Below are positions 1 to 5,481 of a stretch of DNA of 11,744 nt, in pieces. Within the stretch, counting starts at the first letter, position 1; the number at the start of each line of letters is the position of its first letter. The notes under the pieces were generated by a model. It searched no databases. It saw only the letters and a list, made by a program, of their open reading frames with translations, and was not told the origin of the DNA. Made by a program: the position numbers and the translations under genes. Where the stretch lies: contig CAJMQU010000078.1 in assembly GCA_905215555.1 (NCBI GenBank), positions 1 to 11,744 of the forward strand, in the 5' to 3' direction. This DNA is from an uncultured bacterium. Lineage in GTDB: Bacteria; Bacteroidota; Bacteroidia; Bacteroidales; Bacteroidaceae.

Positions 1-53
1 GCATAACCTTGCCAAGGTTAGGGTCGCGAGTTCGAGTCTCGTTTTCCGCTCCA
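1..53 (+). tRNA. tRNA-Gly (anticodon GCC), 3' portion
   Basis: This is the 3' part of a tRNA gene; the acceptor 5' strand and most of the D arm lie before the window. The anticodon stem TAACC/GGTTA encloses the seven-base loop TTGCCAA, which gives anticodon GCC for glycine. A short variable loop follows, then a T arm with the TTCGAGT loop, the acceptor strand TTTCCGC, discriminator T and an encoded CCA at 51-53. The acceptor strand implies a 5' end of GCGGAAA, which is usual for bacterial tRNA-Gly. The gene is followed closely by its own terminator. Confidence 0.95.
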
Positions 54-83
54 TTCTCATAATAATTTGAGAAATTGATAATT

Positions 84-120
84 AAAAAGCCCATAAACAT
101 CAAGTTTATGGGCTTTTTTT
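84..120 (+). terminator. Rho-independent terminator of tRNA-Gly
   Basis: A perfect 10-bp stem (GCCCATAAAC at 89-98 and GTTTATGGGC at 104-113) with the loop ATCAA is followed by a run of seven T. It is preceded by five A, so the stem can extend into an A/U-paired base. It lies 30 nt after the encoded CCA of the tRNA and should end that transcript. Confidence 0.92.
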
Positions 121-214
121 GTGCCGTGCATGAAAACTTACAAGATTTCAGGGATCATACCAAAATAAGAACTCCTCGTGTATCGAACGGTGCGTACCAG
201 TAGGTAGGAGGTCG
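121..214. other. Short non-coding gap between two terminators
   Basis: This stretch lies between the tRNA-Gly terminator and the oppositely oriented terminator of the secreted-protein gene. I see no credible reading frame, tRNA-derived direct repeat or recognisable RNA in it. A weak inverted pair, CTCCT near 173 and AGGAG at 206-210, is the only visible structure. Confidence 0.4.
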
Positions 215-254
215 AAAATAAAAATAGGAGAAAACAACTTTTGTTTTCTCCTAT
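215..254 (-). terminator. Rho-independent terminator after the secreted-protein gene
   Basis: A perfect 14-bp inverted repeat (ATAGGAGAAAACAA at 224-237 and TTGTTTTCTCCTAT at 241-254) has a 3-nt loop. Read on the minus strand it is followed by a T-rich tract (TTTTATTTT, 223 down to 215). It lies about 20 nt past the stop codon of the minus-strand gene ending at 276 and is the natural end of the engB transcript. Confidence 0.88.
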
Positions 255-275
255 CCGATTTATGTTTTCTTTTAT

Positions 276-878
276 TTATTCTTTCTTTTCAAGCGAGAAT
301 CCTAGCATCATACCATCGTAGTTGCTTGCCAGCGAACTGATGGTCTTCAGTGTTGTATTGCTGCTCTTGCTGGAAAGGAAAGTGATCAGCTTTAGAAGTT
401 TGTCCGAATCAAATAGCAAGTCCATGTTGGCGGATGTACAGTTCACCTTGGCATTCATATTTATCAGCTTGACGAACTTCATGGTTACGTGCTTTTCGGC
501 CGCATTGTATGTGTAAGTTCCTTTCAGGGTTTTGGCTCCCAATTTAGCACTGAAAGTGCTGTCGGCGGCGAAGGTGAAACTCAATTGTCCGGGTTTGATA
601 CCTACTTTGCTCAGTTGCTCGTTGAGTTTGGCTTCGGCTGTGGTGGCGGCAACGGCACCACCGGCTTTCATCAACAGATTGTCCGATTCAAATTCGATAG
701 CGGCGCCGGTATAGGACCATGTGCCTGTCATATCAACGGTGTTTTTACCGGTAACGGCGCTCACTACTTTTTCTACGTTTTCTTTGTTAAATAAATCTTT
801 CAGCGATTGTGCTTGGCTATTAGCCGATACCAGTAGCAGGGCTGCAATAAATGCCAGCGAAAAAAATCTCTTTTTCAT
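276..878 (-). CDS. Small secreted DUF4923-like (lipocalin-like) protein
   Basis: The function is unknown. The 200-residue product begins with a clear signal peptide: positive residues KKR at 2-4, a hydrophobic core at about 5-18, and a signal peptidase I site near SQA at 21-23, so it should be exported to the periplasm or beyond. The mature part opens with a short amphipathic segment (about 25-45) and then TGTW at 51-54, the kind of GxW motif that starts lipocalin-like beta-barrels. A second strand-like stretch GTYTYN lies at about 120-125, and the C-terminal third is leucine- and serine-rich. This resembles the Bacteroidetes DUF4923 family; that assignment comes from recall of the family's look, not a search. 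It starts 12 nt after the engB stop codon, so the two are almost certainly co-transcribed, and a strong terminator follows it. There is one Cys (147) and no lipobox. Confidence 0.85.
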   Translation of the reverse strand: MKKRFFSLAFIAALLLVSANSQAQSLKDLFNKENVEKVVSAVTGKNTVDMTGTWSYTGAAIEFESDNLLMKAGGAVAATTAEAKLNEQLSKVGIKPGQLSFTFAADSTFSAKLGAKTLKGTYTYNAAEKHVTMKFVKLINMNAKVNCTSANMDLLFDSDKLLKLITFLSSKSSNTTLKTISSLASNYDGMMLGFSLEKKE

Positions 879-890
879 CTTACTAATAAA

Positions 891-1496
891 TTATTTGGTA
901 TTCATTTCTTTGTTAATACTTTCTATATAATCTAATAACTCTTTTCTGCCCATTCTGTTCTCGGAAGAAGTCACAAAATAGGGGGGGAGTTCTTCCCATT
1001 GCTCTTTTAGTTTTTTCAGATACTGCTGAATGTTGGTGTTCAGTCTGCCGCCTTTCAGTTTGTCACCTTTGGTGAAGACGATGGAGAAAGGCACTCCGTG
1101 TTCGCCCAGCCACTCCATGAACTCAAGGTCGATGGTTTGCGGGTCGAGGCGTGAGTCGATGAGCAGGAAGAGGTTGGTCATCTGTTCACGTTCCAGGATA
1201 TAGTCTTCAATGATTCGCTGTATCTGCGTTTTTCCTTTTTGTCCGCGACGGGCGTAGCCGTAACCTGGCAAGTCAACGATGTACCAGTTATTATTAATGA
1301 GAAAGTGATTGATGAGCATCGTTTTTCCCGGGGTGGCGGAAGTCATTGCAAGTCCTTTACGACTGGTCAGCATGTTGATGAGACTGGATTTTCCAACGTT
1401 GGAACGTCCGATAAAGGCGTATTCGGGGAATGTTCCCGCAGGGCATTTTTTCACGTCTGTATTGCTAATGACGAATTCAGCGCTTGTTATCTCCAT
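891..1496 (-). CDS. engB: EngB/YihA/YsxC ribosome-biogenesis GTP-binding protein
   Basis: This is a cytoplasmic TRAFAC-class GTPase needed for late assembly of the 50S ribosomal subunit and usually essential. All GTPase motifs are visible in the 201-residue product: G1 GRSNVGKS at 30-37, the switch I region TPGKT at 55-59, G3 DLPGYG at 75-80, G4 TKGD at 142-145 and G5 TSSE at 176-179. The DLPGYGYA signature and the basic residues just after it are typical of EngB, and the length matches the family (about 195-210). The ATG at 1494-1496 puts G1 at the normal distance from the N-terminus, and no better start lies upstream. It is first in a two-gene minus-strand unit with the secreted protein gene and has a leader of roughly 190 nt carrying inverted repeats. 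Confidence 0.97.
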   Translation of the reverse strand: MEITSAEFVISNTDVKKCPAGTFPEYAFIGRSNVGKSSLINMLTSRKGLAMTSATPGKTMLINHFLINNNWYIVDLPGYGYARRGQKGKTQIQRIIEDYILEREQMTNLFLLIDSRLDPQTIDLEFMEWLGEHGVPFSIVFTKGDKLKGGRLNTNIQQYLKKLKEQWEELPPYFVTSSENRMGRKELLDYIESINKEMNTK

Positions 1497-1688
1497 TTTC
1501 TTGTCAATTTTAGAAAGTTTCTTACTCTTTTAGTGATGGGGAGAACGTTCTTAATAAATGCATCGAGCGCTTTTAAGGAATAATGGCATCATTCTTTAAA
1601 AACGCTACGTCCCTTCGTAGAGCATCTTTAAAGGAGGGGTGTATAAATCCTTACACTCATTGCGAGGCGTTTCTCTTTTTTACGTATG
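1497..1688 (-). promoter_or_regulatory. Long engB leader with overlapping inverted repeats
   Basis: If the -7 element at 1689-1696 is used, this is the untranslated leader of engB. It contains a near-palindrome at 1571-1601 (15-nt arms, two imperfect pairs) and a second nested hairpin at 1594-1633, formed by CTTTAAA/TTTAAAG outside and CTACG/CGTAG inside. The two share bases 1594-1600 and cannot form together. I do not recognise a known riboswitch or a U-tract terminator here, so a regulatory role is only a possibility. Confidence 0.4.
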
Positions 1689-1696
1689 CAAAGGTA
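1689..1696 (-). promoter_or_regulatory. Candidate Bacteroidetes -7 promoter element for engB
   Basis: Read on the minus strand this is TACCTTTG, a perfect match to the Bacteroidetes TAnnTTTG -7 consensus. The same eight bases occur upstream of the aminotransferase and of tRNA-Asp in this window. I see no convincing -33 TTTG at the expected 19-21 nt spacing, so the assignment rests on the -7 match and its position upstream of engB. Confidence 0.55.
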
Positions 1697-1777
1697 ACAC
1701 TTATTTCAAAATTCTGTGTTCAGAATGTGAAAATCTGATTATCTTTCGAGAAAATAAGCTGCGTCTCGGCATAACTT

Positions 1778-1795
1778 TTTCATGCAAGCATGAAA
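1778..1795. repeat. Perfect 18-bp inverted repeat upstream of recR
   Basis: TTTCATGC at 1778-1785 and GCATGAAA at 1788-1795 form a perfect dyad separated by AA. Its centre is about 30 bp upstream of the recR -7 element, where an activator or repressor would bind and over where the -33 element should be. The size and spacing resemble a dimeric regulator site more than an RNA hairpin. No regulator can be named. Confidence 0.5.
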
Positions 1796-1815
1796 GTTCT
1801 GCACCCAATTTGCAT

Positions 1816-1823
1816 TATCTTTG
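1816..1823 (+). promoter_or_regulatory. Candidate Bacteroidetes -7 promoter element for recR
   Basis: TATCTTTG matches the Bacteroidetes TAnnTTTG consensus exactly and lies 23 nt before the recR ATG, leaving a short leader. The -33 region is not a good TTTG match and overlaps the inverted repeat at 1778-1795, which would fit a promoter that depends on or is blocked by a bound protein. Confidence 0.6.
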
Positions 1824-1846
1824 CCGCCAATAGTTGATTTTTTATT

Positions 1847-2461
1847 ATGAACGGACAATTTTCCTCGATATTATTGGAAAAGGCGGTGAGCGAATTTGCC
1901 AAACTGCCCGGCGTAGGACGGAAGACGGCCATGCGCTTGGTGTTGCATCTTTTGCGGCAAGATACGGCGGTGGTAGAGGCTTTCGGCAACGCTATTGTTA
2001 CTCTGAAGCATGAAGTGAAGTATTGCAAGGTTTGCCATAACATTTCGGACACAGAGACTTGTCGTATTTGCGCTAATCCGCAGCGGGATACATCTACTGT
2101 CTGTGTTGTGGAGAACATTCGTGATGTGATGGCAGTGGAAGCTACGCAGCAATTTCGTGGGCTATATCATGTGTTAGGTGGGGTGATTTCACCGATGGAT
2201 GGTGTAGGTCCGGGCGATTTGCAGATAGAGAGCCTTGTGCAGCGTGTGGCTGCGGGTGGGATAAAGGAAATTATCCTGGCACTCAGCACCACGATGGAGG
2301 GAGATACGACCAATTTCTATATTTATCGTAAACTGGAGAAGATGGGAGTAAAATTGAGTGTGATTGCTCGTGGAATCTCCGTAGGTGATGAATTGGAATA
2401 TGCGGATGAAGTGACGCTGGGACGCAGCATTGTGAACCGTACTCCTTTTTCGGGAACTTAA
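1847..2461 (+). CDS. recR: Recombination mediator protein RecR
   Basis: RecR acts with RecO (and RecF) in the cytoplasm to load RecA on gapped DNA during recombinational repair. The 204-residue product has the full family layout: a helix-hairpin-helix segment KLPGVGRKTA at 19-28, a C4 zinc finger with Cys60, Cys63, Cys72 and Cys75, a Toprim domain beginning VCVVEN at 85-90 and running through YHVLGGVISPMDG at about 107-119, and the C-terminal segment ARGISVGDELEYAD at about 174-187. Length and motif spacing are normal for RecR. The ATG at 1847 follows the -7 promoter element closely, and no upstream start is plausible. It is followed by a GC-rich hairpin and then the membrane-protein gene. 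Confidence 0.97.
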   Translation: MNGQFSSILLEKAVSEFAKLPGVGRKTAMRLVLHLLRQDTAVVEAFGNAIVTLKHEVKYCKVCHNISDTETCRICANPQRDTSTVCVVENIRDVMAVEATQQFRGLYHVLGGVISPMDGVGPGDLQIESLVQRVAAGGIKEIILALSTTMEGDTTNFYIYRKLEKMGVKLSVIARGISVGDELEYADEVTLGRSIVNRTPFSGT

Positions 2462-2463
2462 AC

Positions 2464-2520
2464 GCCTCTCACCTAATTCCCCGCCCCCTACAACTCTCCG
2501 TTATAGGGGCGGGGAGAGGC
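2464..2520. repeat. GC-rich long inverted repeat after recR
   Basis: The 79-bp gap after recR holds a strong dyad: CCCCGCCCC at 2479-2487 pairs with GGGGCGGGG at 2506-2514 (plus a flanking TA/TA pair past a bulged C). An outer stem GCCTCT at 2464-2469 pairs with AGAGGC at 2515-2520, leaving a one-sided bulge at 2470-2478. It is much richer in GC than its surroundings. No T-run follows on either strand, so it is not a standard intrinsic terminator. It could slow or end recR transcription, stabilise a 3' end, or be a copy of a dispersed intergenic repeat. Confidence 0.65.
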
Positions 2521-2539
2521 TCATAATTTAAATAGTGAA

Positions 2540-2998
2540 ATGGAAGAACTGATAGAACATGTGTCATCCCGCCAGAAGAGATTCTTTATCGGCTTTTGGT
2601 TGTTGCCGGTGATATTAATCGTAGCCGGTGAAACCGGTGGAGACTGGGTAGGCATGTATGCCGCTGATGTGCGTACTACCTATTTTGCAGAGACATTGAC
2701 CATCTTGCTGGCCGCCATTTGCGTGCCTGTATCGTTGAAACTGTTTGCATGGGTGCTGACAAGTAAGATTGATAAGGTCAGTCTGCCCGATGCCTTACGC
2801 CTTTATTCTTTTTGGAGTAAAGTCCGCCTGGCACTGTTGACTTTGCCGGTATTGGTAGGTTTCACCGTATATTATCTTATGTTGAGCAATAAAGGCGTAC
2901 TTTGTGCGTTTATTGCCCTTACAGCCTCGCTGTTCTGTCTGCCCGGTGAAGGACGTTTGCGTAAAGAATTGCACATCAATAAAGAAGAGGAAGTATGA
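2540..2998 (+). CDS. Four-helix integral membrane protein, unknown function
   Basis: I do not recognise a named family. The 152-residue product shows four hydrophobic segments at about 15-30, 51-72, 95-114 and 119-135, with a charged N-terminus (EELIEHVSSRQKR) and a strongly charged C-terminal tail (RLRKELHINKEEEV). Both ends are therefore likely cytoplasmic. There is no signal peptide and no evident catalytic motif. Its stop overlaps the glycosyltransferase start by 4 nt (ATGA at 2995-2998), which suggests translational coupling and a shared role, perhaps as a membrane partner of that enzyme or in handling a lipid-linked substrate. No TAnnTTTG element is visible in the short gap upstream, so transcription may come through from recR past the GC-rich hairpin. 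Confidence 0.85.
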   Translation: MEELIEHVSSRQKRFFIGFWLLPVILIVAGETGGDWVGMYAADVRTTYFAETLTILLAAICVPVSLKLFAWVLTSKIDKVSLPDALRLYSFWSKVRLALLTLPVLVGFTVYYLMLSNKGVLCAFIALTASLFCLPGEGRLRKELHINKEEEV

Positions 2999-4203
2999 AA
3001 CTCTCTGTTGTCATAGTCAATTATAATGTAAAGCATTACCTGGAGCAGTGTCTCTGTTCCGTGTACAGGGCTATCGACAATCTTTCAGCAGAAGTGCTGG
3101 TGGTGGACAATGCATCTGCTGATGGTTCGGAGACGTATATTGCTGAACGTTTTCCGCGCGTCACCTATATATATAATAAGGAAAATGTCGGTTTTGCCCG
3201 CGCCAATAACCAGGCTATCCGGCAGGCGAAAGGGGAGTATGTGCTGTTGTTGAATCCTGATACCCTGTTGCCGGAAGATACTTTGGAGAATGCACTCCTT
3301 TTTATGGATGCTCATCCACGTGCCGGGGCTGCCGGAGTGAAGATGTTGAAAGATGATGGAAGTTTTCTGCGTGAGTCAAAGCGCGGATATCCTACTTTGG
3401 CGGCTACTTTCGGCAAATTGTCCGGTTTGGGAAAACTTTTTCCGCATTCCAAAAAACTTGGCGGTTACTACTGTAATGCTTTGGATATGGATGCCATCCA
3501 CCGGGTGGAAGTGCTGGCAGGTGCATTCATGCTGTTGCGGACTTCCGCATTGGATAAGTCCGGATTGCTGGATGAGGACTTCTTCATGTATGGTGAGGAT
3601 ATTGACTTATCTTGCCGGATAGAGGAGGCGGGGTATGAAAATTATTATCTTCCTTATCCGATATTGCATTATAAAGGTGAAAGTACATCAAAAGATACCT
3701 ACCACCACGTGCGTGTGTTTTGTGAAGCGATGGATATTTTCTTCTGCAAGCATGGCGAGCGCTATGGCGTTGTCGGACGAAGTTTGGTTCGTGCAGGTAT
3801 ATATTTGCAGATGTATATTCGTCTGTTATTGCTTTTCCTGCAACGTACGTTCGGTTTTTTGGGAAAAGAGGCGAGACTATCCTTGCGGAGAGGTCAAAAC
3901 TTTCCCCGTTTCTTAGTTTTTGGCGAAGAAGCGACTGTTCACAGTTTGCGTGGTCTGTTCAAGCGTAACGGGCTGACTGGGAAACATCATTTTGTGGTGT
4001 CCAACGAAACATCCTCAGTAGACGGACATGGCGGCATGTTCGTCTCTTTGAAAGACTGTACGCATGTAGTATATGACTGCCGTGCATTTTCTTTTTCAAC
4101 AATTATCCGCCTGCTTTCCCGCCACCGGAAGATGGGATTGCGTCTTGGAATCTATAATCCGAAGAGTCGTGTACTAGTGACTCCCGAAAAATGTTATTTC
4201 TGA
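2995..4203 (+). CDS. Family 2 glycosyltransferase with extra C-terminal domain
   Basis: This is a GT-A fold glycosyltransferase of the rhamnosyltransferase-like (WbbL/RfbF-like) branch of family GT2, expected to act at the cytoplasmic face of the inner membrane on a lipid-linked or envelope glycan acceptor. In the 402-residue product, SVVIVNYN at 4-11 starts the nucleotide-binding fold, VVDNASADGS at 36-45 binds the nucleotide, and LLNPDT at 85-90 holds the metal-binding motif position. FFMYGEDIDLS at 196-206 supplies the likely catalytic base (Glu201/Asp202), and LHYKGES at 224-230 is the conserved His loop. A hydrophobic or amphipathic helix at about 260-290 could rest on the membrane. Residues from about 304 to 402 form a second alpha/beta domain not usual in GT2 enzymes of about 300 residues. 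The gene overlaps the upstream membrane-protein gene by 4 nt and is followed 2 nt later by the acetyltransferase. Donor and acceptor are unknown. Confidence 0.92.
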   Translation: MKLSVVIVNYNVKHYLEQCLCSVYRAIDNLSAEVLVVDNASADGSETYIAERFPRVTYIYNKENVGFARANNQAIRQAKGEYVLLLNPDTLLPEDTLENALLFMDAHPRAGAAGVKMLKDDGSFLRESKRGYPTLAATFGKLSGLGKLFPHSKKLGGYYCNALDMDAIHRVEVLAGAFMLLRTSALDKSGLLDEDFFMYGEDIDLSCRIEEAGYENYYLPYPILHYKGESTSKDTYHHVRVFCEAMDIFFCKHGERYGVVGRSLVRAGIYLQMYIRLLLLFLQRTFGFLGKEARLSLRRGQNFPRFLVFGEEATVHSLRGLFKRNGLTGKHHFVVSNETSSVDGHGGMFVSLKDCTHVVYDCRAFSFSTIIRLLSRHRKMGLRLGIYNPKSRVLVTPEKCYF

Positions 4204-4205
4204 CA

Positions 4206-4739
4206 ATGAAACATAGTTATTTTATAAGTGATCGCATCCGCCTCCGTGCCATGGAGCCGGAAGACTTGGAACTAATTTATGAGATGGAGAATGACCCGCA
4301 ACAGTGGGACATCAGTAACTTCACCGTACCTTATTCGCGCTATGTGATGAAGCAATATCTGGAAAGTTCGCAATGTGATATGTTTGCTGATAAGCAACTG
4401 CGCATGATTATTGTGCGCCTTGAAGATGGTATGCCGATAGGGACGATTGACATCACGGATTTTGCTCCCATGCATTCACGTGGAGAGGTAGGCATTGTGC
4501 TCCGGAAAGAGTTTCGCGGGGCAGGCTATGCTAAAGAAGCATTGACACTGCTTTGTGATTATGCTTTCGATTTTTTGCGTCTGAGGCAGCTTATTGTCCA
4601 TATTGCTACGGACAATGAGGCAAGTATGCGTCTGTTCACCTCCTGCGGTTTTATGCAATGCGGACTGTTGAAAGATTGGTTGTTTGTTGAAGGATGTTTT
4701 AAGGATGTTGCATTATTGCAATGTCTCCGGACGGATTGA
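4206..4739 (+). CDS. GNAT-family N-acetyltransferase (RimJ/RimL-like)
   Basis: This is predicted to transfer the acetyl group of acetyl-CoA to an amine on an unknown acceptor in the cytoplasm. With the chosen start the product has 177 residues. RIRLRAMEPEDLELIYEMEND at about 10-30 is the usual opening of the RimJ/RimL type, and EVGIVLRKEFRGAGYAKEAL at about 94-113 contains the acetyl-CoA pyrophosphate loop (R-G-x-G-x-A). IATDNEASMRLFTSCGF at about 133-149 is the conserved C-terminal motif with Asn137 and the S-C-G-F turn. I chose ATG 4206 because it lies 2 nt after the glycosyltransferase stop and leads directly into MKHSYF. An in-frame ATG at 4191 would add five residues (MLFLT) and overlap that gene by 13 nt. 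Position suggests an operon with the glycosyltransferase, so modification of an amino sugar is possible but unproven. Confidence 0.88.
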   Translation: MKHSYFISDRIRLRAMEPEDLELIYEMENDPQQWDISNFTVPYSRYVMKQYLESSQCDMFADKQLRMIIVRLEDGMPIGTIDITDFAPMHSRGEVGIVLRKEFRGAGYAKEALTLLCDYAFDFLRLRQLIVHIATDNEASMRLFTSCGFMQCGLLKDWLFVEGCFKDVALLQCLRTD

Positions 4740-4743
4740 TTAA

Positions 4744-5337
4744 TTAATTCAGAGTCGGTATCTGGGGAAAGCGCGACCATGTTTCATATTTGCCTCCCAG
4801 CTGTCTTAACGCATTCTTCCAGAGCTTCGGACTTCCTTTTTCATCCATCAGCAAAGTAAGGTTTGCCGACCCTACCAACCAAGTATTTTCTTCTATCTCT
4901 TGGCATAGCTGGTTGTGTTCCCAACCGGAATAACCCAAGAAGAAACGTATCTTGCCGTTGATTTCATTACCTTGCAGGATGTAACGGCGAATCGCCTCGA
5001 AGTCTCCGTTCAGATAGAAGCCTTTGCTTATCTGTAACGAGTCTTCTATATCTTTCAGGGTGTGAAGGTAAAAAAGCGTATCAGTGCTTAACGGACCGCC
5101 TTTATAGATAGGTATATTGTCTACGTCTTTGAATTCTTTCAGAATATCGTTGAGGTATAATGGGAGAGGTTTGTTCAGCACCAACCCCATGGTTCCGTCC
5201 AGCGTGTGGTCTACCAGCAATATGACAGAGCGTCCGAACATCTCATCGTATAGGAACGGTTCAGATATCAACACTTTTCCACGTGAGGGTACTACGTGGT
5301 TTGTTTCTATTTTAAATATGTCCGCATTAGTATCCAT
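4744..5337 (-). CDS. YqgE/AlgH family protein (DUF179)
   Basis: This is a conserved cytoplasmic protein whose molecular function is not settled; relatives have been named AlgH or YqgE. The 197-residue product carries the family's signatures: SRGKVLISEPFL at 18-29, the FGRSVILLVDH segment at 34-44, GTMGLVLNKP at 48-57, the KGGP turn at 79-82 and the FLGYSGWEHNQL block at 133-144. Length is normal and no signal peptide or membrane segment is visible. The ATG at 5335-5337 lies downstream of a matching -7 promoter element. The gene converges on the acetyltransferase with only 4 nt between stop codons and is divergent from the susC-like gene, so it appears to be monocistronic. Confidence 0.94.
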   Translation of the reverse strand: MDTNADIFKIETNHVVPSRGKVLISEPFLYDEMFGRSVILLVDHTLDGTMGLVLNKPLPLYLNDILKEFKDVDNIPIYKGGPLSTDTLFYLHTLKDIEDSLQISKGFYLNGDFEAIRRYILQGNEINGKIRFFLGYSGWEHNQLCQEIEENTWLVGSANLTLLMDEKGSPKLWKNALRQLGGKYETWSRFPQIPTLN

Positions 5338-5368
5338 GCCCCTAATATACAGACAAATCCTTGAAAAA

Positions 5369-5376
5369 CAAATATA
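5369..5376 (-). promoter_or_regulatory. Candidate -7 promoter element for the YqgE gene
   Basis: On the minus strand this reads TATATTTG, an exact TAnnTTTG match 31 nt upstream of the YqgE start codon. A -33 TTTG is not apparent at the usual spacing. A second possible minus-strand -7 element lies in the palindrome at 5447-5463. Confidence 0.45.
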
Positions 5377-5446
5377 ATTTCTCTTTTTTCACTGATTGAT
5401 ATTAATATTCTGCTATAGAACAGATTTTTATTAGAAAGAAATTGGC

Positions 5447-5454
5447 TACATTTG
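5447..5454 (+). promoter_or_regulatory. Candidate -7 promoter element for the susC-like gene
   Basis: TACATTTG is an exact match to the Bacteroidetes TAnnTTTG consensus, 27 nt before the preferred ATG at 5482. A T-rich stretch (TTTTT at 5425-5429) lies near the -33 position, a weak match. The element is one complete arm of a perfect palindrome. Its TTTG overlaps an in-frame TTG at 5452, which argues against initiation there. Confidence 0.6.
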
Positions 5455-5463
5455 CCAAATGTA
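5447..5463. repeat. Perfect 17-bp palindrome over the susC-like promoter
   Basis: TACATTTG at 5447-5454 and CAAATGTA at 5456-5463 are exact reverse complements around the single base C5455. Each arm is itself a full -7 promoter element, so the site is symmetric for both strands. It sits where RNA polymerase would melt DNA and begin the susC-like transcript, so a bound dimer would block the promoter. Confidence 0.6.
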
Positions 5464-5481
5464 ATTTCTTTATTGTATATT

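Noticed and set aside
1..223. tRNA-Gly 3' end as a possible integration site for a mobile element
   Set aside because: tRNA 3' ends are common attachment sites, but there is no integrase gene, no second copy of the tRNA tail in the window and no shift in gene content; the flanking genes look like core chromosome.
489..794. Plus-strand open frame of 101 codons opposite the secreted-protein gene
   Set aside because: It lies wholly antisense to a gene with a clear signal peptide and lipocalin-like motif, has no promoter element, and its composition is what the complement of that gene would give.
1711..1726. ATTCTG-TGTT-CAGAAT inverted repeat upstream of engB as an operator or terminator
   Set aside because: The arms are only 6 bp in AT-rich sequence, with no T-run and no clear position relative to the promoters, so it is easily explained by chance.
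1809..1812. TTTG at 1809-1812 as the -33 box of recR
   Set aside because: It is only 3 nt from the -7 element; the Bacteroidetes promoter needs about 19-21 nt between the two boxes.
1780..2118. Minus-strand open frame of 112 codons overlapping the start of recR
   Set aside because: It runs antisense through the recR helix-hairpin-helix and zinc-finger codons and ends in the recR promoter region; no family resemblance or promoter supports it.
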